A DNA stretch of 64,000 nt from assembly GCA_034421095.1 (NCBI GenBank), contig DAOUKR010000007.1:1-64000 (forward strand), in the 5' to 3' direction. Positions 1 to 8,321 of this stretch are shown here, piece after piece; position 1 is the first letter of the stretch; each line of letters starts with the position of its first letter. This DNA is from JAGWBG01 sp034421095. Lineage in GTDB: Bacteria; Chloroflexota; Dehalococcoidia; Lucifugimonadales; JAGWBF01. The position numbers and the translations under genes are program-made. The notes under the pieces were generated by a model. That model saw only the letters and a list, made by a program, of their open reading frames with translations. It was not told where the DNA came from and did not search any database.

Positions 1-51
1 GAACATGAGGAAGGGAATTTTGAACTCTTGGGCGAGGTCCCCGGAGACTGA
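1..51 (+). CDS. Possible C-terminal tail of a gene cut by the window edge
   Basis: Frame 1 is open from the first base to a TGA at 49-51 and encodes 16 residues (EHEEGNFELLGEVPGD). It could be the end of a plus-strand gene that begins upstream of the window. The stretch is far too short to identify, and an open frame of this length is expected by chance. Confidence 0.2.
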   Translation, partial: EHEEGNFELLGEVPGD

Positions 52-421
52 CGCACAAAGGCGAATGGTGCTCGAATGGGAAGGGTGACCTCGGAGTACG
101 GGGCAGGACTAGCGGGAGGGGTCAGGCGGTGTCAGATAGTCTGCTTAGGTGAGTAGCTCGGTCAACACGACCAAGTCGAGGTCTTTAAGGTGTCGGACCC
201 CCCGATCCTTGCTGCGCCGAGTTTCACCTCCCAGCGAAAAGTTCGCAAATCGGTGCGCTTTGGCCCACCTCTTATAGGCTCTATGCACTTGTCCACGAAC
301 GCATGTCAGAAGAGCTAACCTTTCCACCATTCGTTTGCGGCCGTTTTTATAATGCAGTAGGTGACTAAGTCCATGAGCAAGGTGGACATACTCGTCTTTG
401 GCGGTCCGGCCCCTGGCTTGT
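52..421. other. 370 bp without a convincing gene
   Basis: No reading frame here has a ribosome-binding site together with recognisable protein character. A 61-codon minus-strand frame at 145-330 gives an unfamiliar, basic sequence, and I do not support it. The segment lies downstream of the minus-strand iron operon, so its terminator could be here, but I found no clear hairpin followed by a T-run. Confidence 0.4.
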
Positions 422-1132
422 CTATGATGAATCCCGCTTGGCAGCGAAGTGACGCTCTACCCTGCCTGTCACCAGCATTACGCCGATGACAACCAGCCAC
501 ACCAAGAAGGCGACCCCGGAAATTCGGTGCATAACTGTTGCGGCATCCACCCATATCAACTGCATTGCGATACCGATTACAGCCGACGCCGGCGCAATAC
601 GTCTTATAGCGCCGCCGGCCTTCCACTGACGGTGTGCCGCTACCAACAGCGCCAACCCTGCTACCGCGAAACCTATCTTGCCGGTGAGCCATCGAATATA
701 GTCTACGGTCTCTGTCGAGGCGTCTACGGTGCCCAGAGCAGCCGCATCCGATGCGGCTGAGGCCAGTACAAGGGCACACACACCTGATACGGCCGTGAAC
801 GCGCCTGATGCGGCAAACACGGCAGGGACAAAGGGGGTCCCAAATCCCTCTCGAATAACCCAGGTCCTCCACAGGAACCATGTCCCGATAATCAACGTTA
901 TCCCGGAGACGAGCCGTGCAGCACCGCTGACGCTGTACATGGACTTGTTAGCTGCAATCGCTCGCAAGGACTCCAGCAGAGTCGGTTGGTCTGCGTCCGC
1001 GGACACTCGGGCGTACACCATTACTACCGTGGCAGCCGCCGTCAGAAGCAGAAAGAGTCCAGCTCTTCTGGCTGAGGAATCCTTGGGTAGGGATGTTGCG
1101 CTCTCTACAGATGATTGATATGACCCTCCCAT
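422..1132 (-). CDS. Six-helix integral membrane protein, last gene of the iron-type operon
   Basis: This 236-residue protein belongs to no family I recognise. Six hydrophobic segments are visible, near residues 25-42, 66-90, 100-125, 150-167, 180-200 and 205-222. The N-terminus is short and polar, and the C-terminal tail is basic (GRVERHFAAKRDSS). An AGGAG precedes the ATG at 1132. The gene starts 7 bp after the stop of the HTTM gene, so it is almost certainly the fifth cistron of the operon that begins at 6262. Its role is unknown. From context it may be a membrane partner in iron or redox handling, but nothing in the sequence shows this. The reading frame itself is secure. Confidence 0.7.
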   Translation of the reverse strand: MGGSYQSSVESATSLPKDSSARRAGLFLLLTAAATVVMVYARVSADADQPTLLESLRAIAANKSMYSVSGAARLVSGITLIIGTWFLWRTWVIREGFGTPFVPAVFAASGAFTAVSGVCALVLASAASDAAALGTVDASTETVDYIRWLTGKIGFAVAGLALLVAAHRQWKAGGAIRRIAPASAVIGIAMQLIWVDAATVMHRISGVAFLVWLVVIGVMLVTGRVERHFAAKRDSS

Positions 1133-1139
1133 ATCGTTG

Positions 1140-2576
1140 CTACTCCTCTCTGTTCAGTATCCAGTGTTTAGAGCCGATTCCGGCGTCTATTTCGGCAAGA
1201 TTGGCGTCCTGGTCAACCAGGCGAGCCGCTGGCCGGCCGTTATAACTGACGAAGGCGTCCGCTCGGACTTCGACTCCTTCATACCCCCTGCGAGTGAAGT
1301 CGTCCCGGATTAAGTGTGCCGTTGCCAGGACCATGTCCGGCTGGAACGCCATGCGCTCCACCTGGACCGGCGTCAGGTACTCTTCCGGATAGACCAACCT
1401 CTCCCCGTTCATGTTAGGGCTGGTCACCCGAAATTTTACAAGGCCGGTCTTCTCAGTGACCAGCACCCTCCAGGAGAAGCGGTAACCCTCTTCGTTCCAT
1501 CGCACGTTCCCTGGATAGGCCAGGTGTCTCAAAGGGGCCATCACCTGCACCGCTAGGAACACCGCTGCTACAAGGAAGGCGGCCCTGACTGACCACCCAA
1601 GGGGACTCTCCTTAGCCGGTCGTTCGGGAGCGCGGGTAAATTGAGACGACGGCCCGCGCGGCCTGTGCAGTCGTCTCAAGACCCGGGACGGCCAATCAGG
1701 GTCGAAGAAGATGAGGGCTGCCCCAATCATTATCCAGGGAAATACTCCTATCGTGGGGAAAAGCAGCCCAGTTGCAACGTGAAACGCCACAAGAACGGCG
1801 TATGCAAAGGGCCGGGTCTTCCCGTAGAGCAGCCATGCCACGATAGTCAGGTCAAAGATAGCTCCTGCCCAACTCATGGCGTAGGGTGTCCACCATTCCC
1901 TGAAGAGCCAGCCCACAAGGGGAGTGTCGGCGCTGTTGTGGAGCCATATCGCTAGAGGCTGAGCTTGAAACAGCCAGTCCGGGTTGAGCTTCGCAACGCC
2001 TGCAAAGAAGTAGACGAGGCCAATCTGCGCCCGCAGCATCCACACTGCGGCCCTCGGAACTGACGGGTTGGTCCGGTCAACAGGCTTCCTCAGCGAATCC
2101 AGGGACATTGCGCGGTTCAGGGGCAGGAATATCATTATGAAGCTAATCAGGCTTACGAAGTAGTAGTGGTTGAGGTACGTTGTCTTGTCTATAAGCTCGA
2201 CGTAGGTGAAGAGCAGGAAGAACGCTGTGATGGACAGCCTGTACCGGTATCCCAGGGCAACGCCCAGGCTGGCCAACCCAAGGAGGGCGAAGTGAAGGTA
2301 CATGCCCCATCCGGGCCAGGGTTTGACCCATCCGAACCCGTAGTAGCTGAAGTGGTACGCCGGCTCGAGGTACAGTTCGTCAATCCAGCCGTTGGCTGCA
2401 AATCGGACCACCGCAGCTACGCCTATTAACCCGAATACTATGCGAAAGACGGCCGCGGATTCGGATGAGACGGGCTGACATCCGGCGCGCATGACCCGGC
2501 CGATGAGTCTGACAGCGCCCGCGCCGTTGCGTTCGACCTTTGCTCGCGGGCCTGGTCCGGCAATGGGAGAAGCCAT
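1140..2576 (-). CDS. HTTM-domain protein (vitamin K-dependent gamma-carboxylase-like)
   Basis: This 478-residue polytopic protein has the hallmarks of the HTTM/VKG-carboxylase superfamily: several membrane helices in residues 45-290, a conserved DKTTYLNHYYF stretch near 130, and a soluble beta-rich C-terminal third (about 335-478) resembling the lumenal part of gamma-carboxylases. Animal members carboxylate glutamates using reduced vitamin K. Bacterial members are mostly uncharacterised. A GGAGG precedes the ATG. The gene begins 13 bp after the upstream imelysin gene, so it is cotranscribed with an iron-type locus. Carboxylation of an extracellular partner is possible but unproven. The family call is strong and the activity is open. 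Confidence 0.8.
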   Translation of the reverse strand: MASPIAGPGPRAKVERNGAGAVRLIGRVMRAGCQPVSSESAAVFRIVFGLIGVAAVVRFAANGWIDELYLEPAYHFSYYGFGWVKPWPGWGMYLHFALLGLASLGVALGYRYRLSITAFFLLFTYVELIDKTTYLNHYYFVSLISFIMIFLPLNRAMSLDSLRKPVDRTNPSVPRAAVWMLRAQIGLVYFFAGVAKLNPDWLFQAQPLAIWLHNSADTPLVGWLFREWWTPYAMSWAGAIFDLTIVAWLLYGKTRPFAYAVLVAFHVATGLLFPTIGVFPWIMIGAALIFFDPDWPSRVLRRLHRPRGPSSQFTRAPERPAKESPLGWSVRAAFLVAAVFLAVQVMAPLRHLAYPGNVRWNEEGYRFSWRVLVTEKTGLVKFRVTSPNMNGERLVYPEEYLTPVQVERMAFQPDMVLATAHLIRDDFTRRGYEGVEVRADAFVSYNGRPAARLVDQDANLAEIDAGIGSKHWILNREE

Positions 2577-2589
2577 CGCCCCTCCTCAG

Positions 2590-3681
2590 CTAACGTTGGC
2601 TGTCGCCGTCCGTGTCCGTGAAACCCACGGACACCCCCAACAGGCTGACCACCTCGGTCGAGATAGTGACCTGCACGTTCTGGAGGCTGTCATGGACATT
2701 GCGGACCAGGTCGGGTCGCTCCTGCATGGCGGTGGGCAGCGGTCCTGGGACCGCATCTATGGTTGCAATTGCAGCGTTGAACTGGTCTCGTAGCCTCTGG
2801 TCTGCATCCTCAGAAAGGGGCCTTACGAGGTCGGAGATGGCCAAGGGCTGTTCGCCGCTGCCCACGTATATGGCATGCATTCCAAGGATGTTGTTCCGCA
2901 GGTCATCCAGGCTGTTGTTGGCAGCCGTGCCGGGGAGCATGGACAGGTCAGGAGCATCGCCCCGGAGTCCCAGCGCCGAGGCCAGTCTCATGTCCACAAT
3001 CTCCCGTATTAGAAAGACCTGGGTACGCACTACCTCAGAGACGGCGGCACTGGGGAGAATTGACAAACTCGCTCTATCCGTGAAGTAGTCCTTGTAGGCG
3101 GGTTGTCGGTCCGTCCTGTTCAGCCACTCAGACAGGATGGCGCCGGTCTCCTCCTTGGCCACCGCCGTCAGTGCAGTCAGGTAGGAACAGTGAAGGCCGG
3201 AGCCGTTGTTCTCGGCCAGGGCATCACTGTCGAAAAGCAGGTACTCAATAGCGCCAAAGCCGCGCAGGTTGGATGCCACCACCTCCCGGACCTCGACGGC
3301 CGTAAGTGCGCCCCCCTCGGCCAGCATCCGGTCTATTCCTTCGACGTCGGTCGGCGACCAGTCCAGCAGCCCGACGGAGCGCCTGTCCATAACCGGCCCG
3401 AACCACATCGCCTCCGACTTCATCCAGGACGCCCTGGCTTTCCGCCAGGATTGACGGGCGACCTCCAGCGATGATGTGCTGGGCGCATTGCACAGCGCAA
3501 CGGCATCCCGGTCCAGCTGTGCCACGTCCTGAGCTACGGATTCATAGGCAGGGACTACAACCTCGTCTGTCAGGCTGATTAGGACATCCGTGTCCGATGC
3601 AGCGCCTCCCGTACCGCATCCCATCAATACGAGGAGGAACACGCCTATTACCGGCAGTGTTATTGCAAGAGAACGCCGCAA
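2590..3681 (-). CDS. Imelysin-family lipoprotein lacking the motif histidine
   Basis: This is a 363-residue secreted protein of the imelysin (Peptidase_M75) family, whose members are extracytoplasmic and iron-regulated. The N-terminus is a lipoprotein signal with a lipobox at LVLMGC (Cys22). The helical repeat containing WRKARASWMKSEAMWFGP is typical of the family. The usual GxHxxE motif reads GFGAIEYLLF here, so the histidine is replaced by glycine, whereas the sister protein upstream keeps it. Translation probably starts at TTG 3681, one base after the stop of the di-haem gene, which suggests coupling. It is likely a cell-surface iron or haem-associated binding protein with an altered metal site. 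Confidence 0.85.
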   Translation of the reverse strand: MRRSLAITLPVIGVFLLVLMGCGTGGAASDTDVLISLTDEVVVPAYESVAQDVAQLDRDAVALCNAPSTSSLEVARQSWRKARASWMKSEAMWFGPVMDRRSVGLLDWSPTDVEGIDRMLAEGGALTAVEVREVVASNLRGFGAIEYLLFDSDALAENNGSGLHCSYLTALTAVAKEETGAILSEWLNRTDRQPAYKDYFTDRASLSILPSAAVSEVVRTQVFLIREIVDMRLASALGLRGDAPDLSMLPGTAANNSLDDLRNNILGMHAIYVGSGEQPLAISDLVRPLSEDADQRLRDQFNAAIATIDAVPGPLPTAMQERPDLVRNVHDSLQNVQVTISTEVVSLLGVSVGFTDTDGDSQR

Positions 3682-3682
3682 G

Positions 3683-5107
3683 CTAAATTGACTCCAGGAA
3701 TTTAATCAGAGCATTTCGCTCTTCCGTAGTAAGTTCCATAAATAGCTGTCGAGACCCCTCAGCTTCACCCCCATGCCAAAGAATGGCCTCCTCCATGCTG
3801 CGGGCGCGTCCGTCATGAAGGAACATCGTGTGGCCGTTCACCGTCTCTACAAGCCCGATGCCCCAGAGGGGCGGAGTGCGCCATTCGCTGCCCGACGCCT
3901 GCCCGTCCGGGCGATTGTCGGCAAGACCGGGGCCCATGTCGTGCAGCAGAAGGTCCGTATAGGGGAATATCACCTGGTTGCGCAGGGGTTCTACCGAATG
4001 GAAGTCTCCCGTCTCGTGGCGCGGCGTATGACACAGCGAGCACTGGGTCTGAACGAACAGGCGGGCCCCCTGCTGGACGGTTTCATCTTCGGAGTCGCGC
4101 ATTGCGGGCACGGCTAGAGTCTGCACGTAAATGGTCACTTTGACAAGACGTTCGTCCGGTACCTCAGGGGAACCTCCGTTGACGGCCGCGCGGCACTCCT
4201 CCTGAGCCGGCGGGCAGTTCTCGTTCGGAAATATGCTGGAGGTGATGCCGATGTCCCCGAGAAAGGCGCCGGCGGCCTGCTGTTCTACTGTGGGCTGGTT
4301 GGCTTTCCATCCGAAACGGCCCAGGTGCAACTCACCCTTGCGCACGTTCCAAACATAGTTTGGTCGTCCGGATATGCCGTCGGCGTCGGCGTCTTCCGGA
4401 TCCGCCAGGGCCAGTATTCGCTCCTCAGGTATGGCTTCCAGCAGCCCCATGCCGATGGTTGCGGGTGCAACACGCGGCGAGATCTGAACGTCCGGGTGCA
4501 GCGGGCCGAATGCCAGGTCTTCAATGCTGTAGACGGGCTTTCGGAGGCTGTATTCCGTTCCGTCCGGGTACCGGCCTTTGACCTCCTGGTACAGGATGAG
4601 CATGCGTCCTTCCGTGGGCACGCTCAGGATAGACCTGTCCTGAAGCTGCCCGCCGTATGTCGGTTCGTCGGCTGTACCGCCCTGGCCGTCCGGAATGCTC
4701 AGGCGCAGGAGCAGACCGCGCTCCGGGTCGTCGGGATGGTCCGGCGGTTTGCCCCTTCCGTCGAGCGTGTGGCAGGACGAGCAGGACAGAGCGTTGTGGG
4801 TGGGCCCAAGGCCGTCCCGCGCTTCCGTGCTGGAGGGCGCAGCCACCCAGTTCTGGTTGAAGAAGCTGTCCCCGACCTCGAAGGTGCGCCGAAGCTCGTT
4901 GGTAAGGTTGCGCGCCGACATTTCGAAGGCGCTTGCGTTGGCGATGAAGACCGTGGTGTCCCCTCCAAGACGGGTATCGTACACAGTGCTCAAGTCTATG
5001 TCGCCGTCAGCCCCGCAGGTCGCGATGAGCATAGTTGCGACTGCCAGCAGCAACGCGGCCGCCAGCAGTCGCAACCAGGACTCGACATATTGCCTGGAAT
5101 GGCGCAT
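3683..5107 (-). CDS. Di-haem oxidoreductase (DHOR/COG3488, putative peroxidase)
   Basis: This 474-residue exported c-type cytochrome carries two CxxCH haem motifs: CSSCH (near residue 108) and CSLCH (near residue 360). It matches the DHOR family of putative di-haem peroxidases/thiol oxidoreductases, including a GDIGITSS-type segment in the middle. The N-terminal helix (about 12-30) ends at ATCG and could be a signal peptide or a weak lipobox. DHOR genes next to imelysins are a recurrent arrangement in bacteria, and here the gene lies between two imelysins with gaps of 1 and 6 bp. A role in extracytoplasmic redox chemistry of iron uptake is inferred. The electron donor and substrate are unknown. 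Confidence 0.88.
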   Translation of the reverse strand: MRHSRQYVESWLRLLAAALLLAVATMLIATCGADGDIDLSTVYDTRLGGDTTVFIANASAFEMSARNLTNELRRTFEVGDSFFNQNWVAAPSSTEARDGLGPTHNALSCSSCHTLDGRGKPPDHPDDPERGLLLRLSIPDGQGGTADEPTYGGQLQDRSILSVPTEGRMLILYQEVKGRYPDGTEYSLRKPVYSIEDLAFGPLHPDVQISPRVAPATIGMGLLEAIPEERILALADPEDADADGISGRPNYVWNVRKGELHLGRFGWKANQPTVEQQAAGAFLGDIGITSSIFPNENCPPAQEECRAAVNGGSPEVPDERLVKVTIYVQTLAVPAMRDSEDETVQQGARLFVQTQCSLCHTPRHETGDFHSVEPLRNQVIFPYTDLLLHDMGPGLADNRPDGQASGSEWRTPPLWGIGLVETVNGHTMFLHDGRARSMEEAILWHGGEAEGSRQLFMELTTEERNALIKFLESI

Positions 5108-5113
5108 TCGTCC

Positions 5114-6262
5114 CTAACTGACGCTAATTGTGATACCCACTTCCTGGGCAGCCCTGACTATGGTGTCAGTCTGGTTTTCCAGGGCGACTATGGTGTCCAG
5201 AACGGCACGGCGGCCCGGGTCACTGTCTGGAAGGTTCTGGGTGAGCAGGCTGTCAAAGGGAGCAGGAATTGACCTGGCAAGGGCGACCGAGCGATTGATC
5301 TCGTCAGCCAGTGACTCCGCCAGCTCCTCGTCCTCCAATGCAATGAGGTCTTTGATTCCCGGCCCGGACACGTCGCCGTACTGGCCCAGGTAGACGCGTT
5401 GCACTCCCAGGGCGTTGGCTATGATGTCGGCATTGGTATTATCGGCGAAGCAAGAGTGCTCGTCTTCCTGCGAGCGTTCCTCGTAGGCGACGGTCATGCG
5501 CTCTCCTGCAAGCTCACCCCTGCTCATCTCACCTATGCCAGTAATAATGTCCGTAATGGCCTCGTCGGAGTCCTTGCTGACGAACTGGGAGCGGTAGTTG
5601 TTTGCACCCGGCGCCCAGGCGTCCACCATTTCCTTGAGGTGAGTAAGCAGGAGGTCCGACGCCACGGCGAGATAGGTACTGCGCCGGTCCGCGTTGACGT
5701 TGACCGTGTAGTCCTCTACCGGCCTGTATCCCGGCCCGTCGGCATTGAGGTCTTGACCCCAAAGCAGAAACTCAATGGCGTGCCACCCCGTGGAGACGTT
5801 CTCCTCACCGCCCTCTTCATTGAGAGATACAAGAAGCGCCGCGTCAATCACGGGGAATTCCCCGGGATCGTTGATGATGCCGGCGCTGGGCGCGCCGTCT
5901 ACGTAGTCTATGTAAGCCTCATCCAGCGGCCACGCATTGATCAGGCCCTCCGGGCCGTCCTCTTCGTTGTCTATGGGGCCTTCATAGAATCGGTAGATTT
6001 CGGTAACGCCGTAGTCATCCCTAGCGAGGAGCCAGGCCCGCTTGGCTGCGTCTAGCCGCACCTGCGAAGGTGCTGCCAGGAAGTTGTCTATAGCCGCATC
6101 CATAGCCCTGGCTGACGTAAGGCTACGGACGTACGACGCATACGCGCCCGACGCGTAATTGTCCACCACAGCCTTCTTGACGTCACCGTTTCCACCGCCG
6201 CCTGTGCACGCTACGAGGGCCAATACTGGTATAAGCAACAAAGCAAGGACTCTCTTGATCAC
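5114..6262 (-). CDS. Imelysin-family lipoprotein with intact GxHxxE motif
   Basis: This is the first gene of the iron-type operon. I place the start at GTG 6262, preceded by GGAGG seven bases upstream; a longer frame to 6295 would put the signal peptide 11 residues inside. The signal VIKRVLALLLIPVLALVAC ends in a good lipobox. The mature protein has the imelysin motif GWHAIEFLLWGQD (GxHxxE, the likely metal site) and repeats of the family's helical bundle. It is expected on the outer face of the membrane, acting in iron acquisition with the DHOR cytochrome. The promoter and Fur-like palindrome upstream support iron regulation. Confidence 0.9.
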   Translation of the reverse strand: MIKRVLALLLIPVLALVACTGGGGNGDVKKAVVDNYASGAYASYVRSLTSARAMDAAIDNFLAAPSQVRLDAAKRAWLLARDDYGVTEIYRFYEGPIDNEEDGPEGLINAWPLDEAYIDYVDGAPSAGIINDPGEFPVIDAALLVSLNEEGGEENVSTGWHAIEFLLWGQDLNADGPGYRPVEDYTVNVNADRRSTYLAVASDLLLTHLKEMVDAWAPGANNYRSQFVSKDSDEAITDIITGIGEMSRGELAGERMTVAYEERSQEDEHSCFADNTNADIIANALGVQRVYLGQYGDVSGPGIKDLIALEDEELAESLADEINRSVALARSIPAPFDSLLTQNLPDSDPGRRAVLDTIVALENQTDTIVRAAQEVGITISVS

Positions 6263-6300
6263 AGTTTCGCCTCCTTGACAATCGGTAGTGTGCACTTATT

Positions 6301-6318
6301 GTAGAATAATGATTCTAC
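6301..6318. promoter_or_regulatory. Fur-like operator in the leader of the imelysin-DHOR operon
   Basis: GTAGAATAATGATTCTAC is a perfect inverted repeat (7-bp arms, 4-bp spacer). Its AATAATGATT core resembles the Fur consensus. It lies 39 bp upstream of the GTG start at 6262 and just downstream of the predicted transcription start, where a bound repressor would block elongation. A looser dyad (6316-6330, TACA...TGTA) adjoins it. Confidence 0.7.
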
Positions 6319-6343
6319 ATATATTCTGTATAGGTGCCGAACA

Positions 6344-6372
6344 ACTATAGTGCTTAGTATATACATTGTCAA
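6344..6372 (-). promoter_or_regulatory. Sigma-70-type promoter of the iron operon
   Basis: On the minus strand TTGACA (6372-6367) is followed after exactly 17 bases by TATAGT (6349-6344). Transcription would start near 6337, about 75 bases before the GTG of the first imelysin gene, with the Fur-like palindrome inside the leader. Confidence 0.75.
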
Positions 6373-6422
6373 TAGGAATGTGTACACTAATTATGATTTT
6401 CGATGGGTGGTTCAGGTAGAGA

Positions 6423-6728
6423 GTGTATCTAAGCCAAATCGGCTGGCTGCTCGCTCAGAACGAACAGGCCATTCTCCTCCACAGCTTTCCCCTGGACTCG
6501 TCAACACTCATACCTCTGGAAGACAGCTTATGCCCATCGCAGCGCCGGTTTATGCCTGCGTTCCCCCTATTCCCCAAGCCCAGGGTAATCGGGTTGTTCC
6601 CGGACCAGCTCTCGGGAGCAGGTCAGTCCCGTCAGGAGACTGATGGAGGAGACTACTATCTCAAAACATTAGACCTCATTCGGGATGTATCGTTGACTAG
6701 CCATCAGCCATCAATAATCATAGAATAG
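6423..6728 (+). CDS. Uncertain 101-codon frame or gene remnant before the flavoprotein
   Basis: A GTG-initiated frame of 101 codons ends 6 bp before the ATG of the COG2907 gene. The translation is not low-complexity (for example RRFMPAFPLFPKPRVIGLF), but I recognise no family and see no Shine-Dalgarno sequence. It may be a short upstream cistron, the eroded end of an older gene, or chance. The rest of 6263-6734 holds only the divergent promoter and operator of the iron operon. Confidence 0.25.
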   Translation: MYLSQIGWLLAQNEQAILLHSFPLDSSTLIPLEDSLCPSQRRFMPAFPLFPKPRVIGLFPDQLSGAGQSRQETDGGDYYLKTLDLIRDVSLTSHQPSIIIE

Positions 6729-6734
6729 AACGTC

Positions 6735-8123
6735 ATGGCGACCGGCAAGAGAGGGACAACACTCCAGCGCATAGCCATTGTTGGCGGAGGCATTTCAGGT
6801 CTGGGGGCCGCGTGGGCGCTGCATCACCACCCGGACCGTTTTGACTTCCGGCTGTTTGAAGCCAGGGACCAGATTGGCGGGAATGCAATTACAGCCGATA
6901 TGCCGCAGGAAGACGGCACCTCCATTCCCTTCGACATTTCTGTCACCGCCCTTATTCCGTCCGTATATCATCACGTCCTGCTTTTGATGGAGCAGTTCGG
7001 CATCGAGCTAATAGATACTAAATTCAGCTACAGCGTGAAGTACCGGGGCCATGTTTACGCCCACGATTTTGACTCCGAGATTAAAGAGCAACTGGGTTCT
7101 GAGATTGCAAAGTTTCAACGAGTCCTGAGGCGTCTGCATTGGGTTGGAGGCCTGAGTCGTTCCCGGTCGAAGTTTCTAAACGCCCTTAACCCGTTCAATT
7201 ACATCAACATGGGGACGGTCCTGAATTTCGCCGGCTTTTCCGGGGACTTTCGGTACAAGATACTGAAGCCCATGTTCGTCAACTTCCTCATGGCGACAAA
7301 TGTGTTCGATATGCCTGCATCGCTCTTTACGAGGTACCTCGAATTCTTTGACATCGAACGCGCTACGCCCATGCAGACCTGGGACCAGGGGACGCGACGC
7401 ATCTACGAGAACCTGTCAACCGATTTCCGAGACAAGATATATCTCAACCGGCCTGTCCGAAAGGTGTACCGCCAGAAGTCCGGCATCATAATCGAGGACG
7501 AAGACGGGGTGGAGGAAGTGTTCGACGATGTGATTCTCGCATGTAACGCCAACCAGACGCTGATGATTCTCGATAAACCCACGATGCTGGAGCGCTACAT
7601 CCTCTCCTCTATACGGTACGAGAGCGAACTCCACAATCATACGGTCGTGCATTCGGACGCCTCAGTCCTCCCGGATAACGAAGTGAATCCATTGAAAACA
7701 CGGAGCAATCATATTGAACAGTACGGTTCCAGACCGGACAATTATGAAATCACTTACATCATGCACAACCAGCAGCCGTGGGCTAATCGGTCTGATAAGC
7801 CTTGTCTTGTAACCTACAACCCAATCAGCCAGATAGATGAAAGAAAGATTATCAAAAGGTGGTGGTTCCAACACATCGTGCATGACGTGCGCCATGTTGC
7901 GTTCCTCATTCATCTGTTCCGCTTCATTCAGGGCAAGAGGCGGACTTGGCACTGTGGCGCCCATACGCTGATTAACAGCCAGGAGACATGCTTTGTGAGT
8001 GGACTCGCTACTGCAAGGCAGATTGGTGCGGACTATCCTTTCGACAATCCTGAGGCGAGGCGGTCGTTCAACTACTACGGGAGCATCATGTACGGCTGGC
8101 GTTTCAAGAAAGCAAAGAGATGA
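6735..8123 (+). CDS. COG2907-type FAD-dependent oxidoreductase (amine-oxidase fold)
   Basis: The 462-residue protein begins with an FAD-binding Rossmann motif (IVGGGISGLGAAW, residues 13-25), followed by an acidic strand end (FRLFEARDQIGG) and a C-terminal flavin-contact segment (SGLATARQIGADYPF). This is the COG2907 branch of flavin amine-oxidase-like proteins. Relatives often sit beside cyclopropane-fatty-acid-synthase-type methyltransferases and are thought to oxidise or desaturate lipid chains. Here the neighbouring methyltransferase is of the sterol type. It is the first clear gene of a plus-strand trio. An oxidation or desaturation step on the same lipid is inferred, and the substrate is not shown. 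Confidence 0.85.
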   Translation: MATGKRGTTLQRIAIVGGGISGLGAAWALHHHPDRFDFRLFEARDQIGGNAITADMPQEDGTSIPFDISVTALIPSVYHHVLLLMEQFGIELIDTKFSYSVKYRGHVYAHDFDSEIKEQLGSEIAKFQRVLRRLHWVGGLSRSRSKFLNALNPFNYINMGTVLNFAGFSGDFRYKILKPMFVNFLMATNVFDMPASLFTRYLEFFDIERATPMQTWDQGTRRIYENLSTDFRDKIYLNRPVRKVYRQKSGIIIEDEDGVEEVFDDVILACNANQTLMILDKPTMLERYILSSIRYESELHNHTVVHSDASVLPDNEVNPLKTRSNHIEQYGSRPDNYEITYIMHNQQPWANRSDKPCLVTYNPISQIDERKIIKRWWFQHIVHDVRHVAFLIHLFRFIQGKRRTWHCGAHTLINSQETCFVSGLATARQIGADYPFDNPEARRSFNYYGSIMYGWRFKKAKR

Positions 8124-8321
8124 GGATCACCGACGAATCGTGGCAAAGGGCAATTGACTGATAAGGTATACTGTCTTTAGACTATGCTGGGCTGTTTTGC
8201 GGTATTGAGATGGGTTCAGGAGGGATTGAGTTCGGGAAGTCGAGGCAGTAGAGAAAACCTTCCAATCCATCCTTGACGCAGACTTCGCTGTAGACGAAAA
8301 GCTAAGGGGAAACACCACGGA

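Noticed and set aside
145..330. 61-codon minus-strand frame
   Set aside because: No ribosome-binding site, no recognisable family and a composition unlike neighbouring genes.
5472..6055. Plus-strand frame opposite the imelysin gene
   Set aside because: It overlaps a well-supported lipoprotein gene with a ribosome-binding site, promoter and GxHxxE motif.
6735..8123. Squalene epoxidase or squalene-synthase-type gene as a sterol precursor enzyme
   Set aside because: The flavoprotein matches COG2907 amine-oxidase-like proteins and not squalene monooxygenase. No cyclase gene was found, so de novo sterol synthesis is not claimed.
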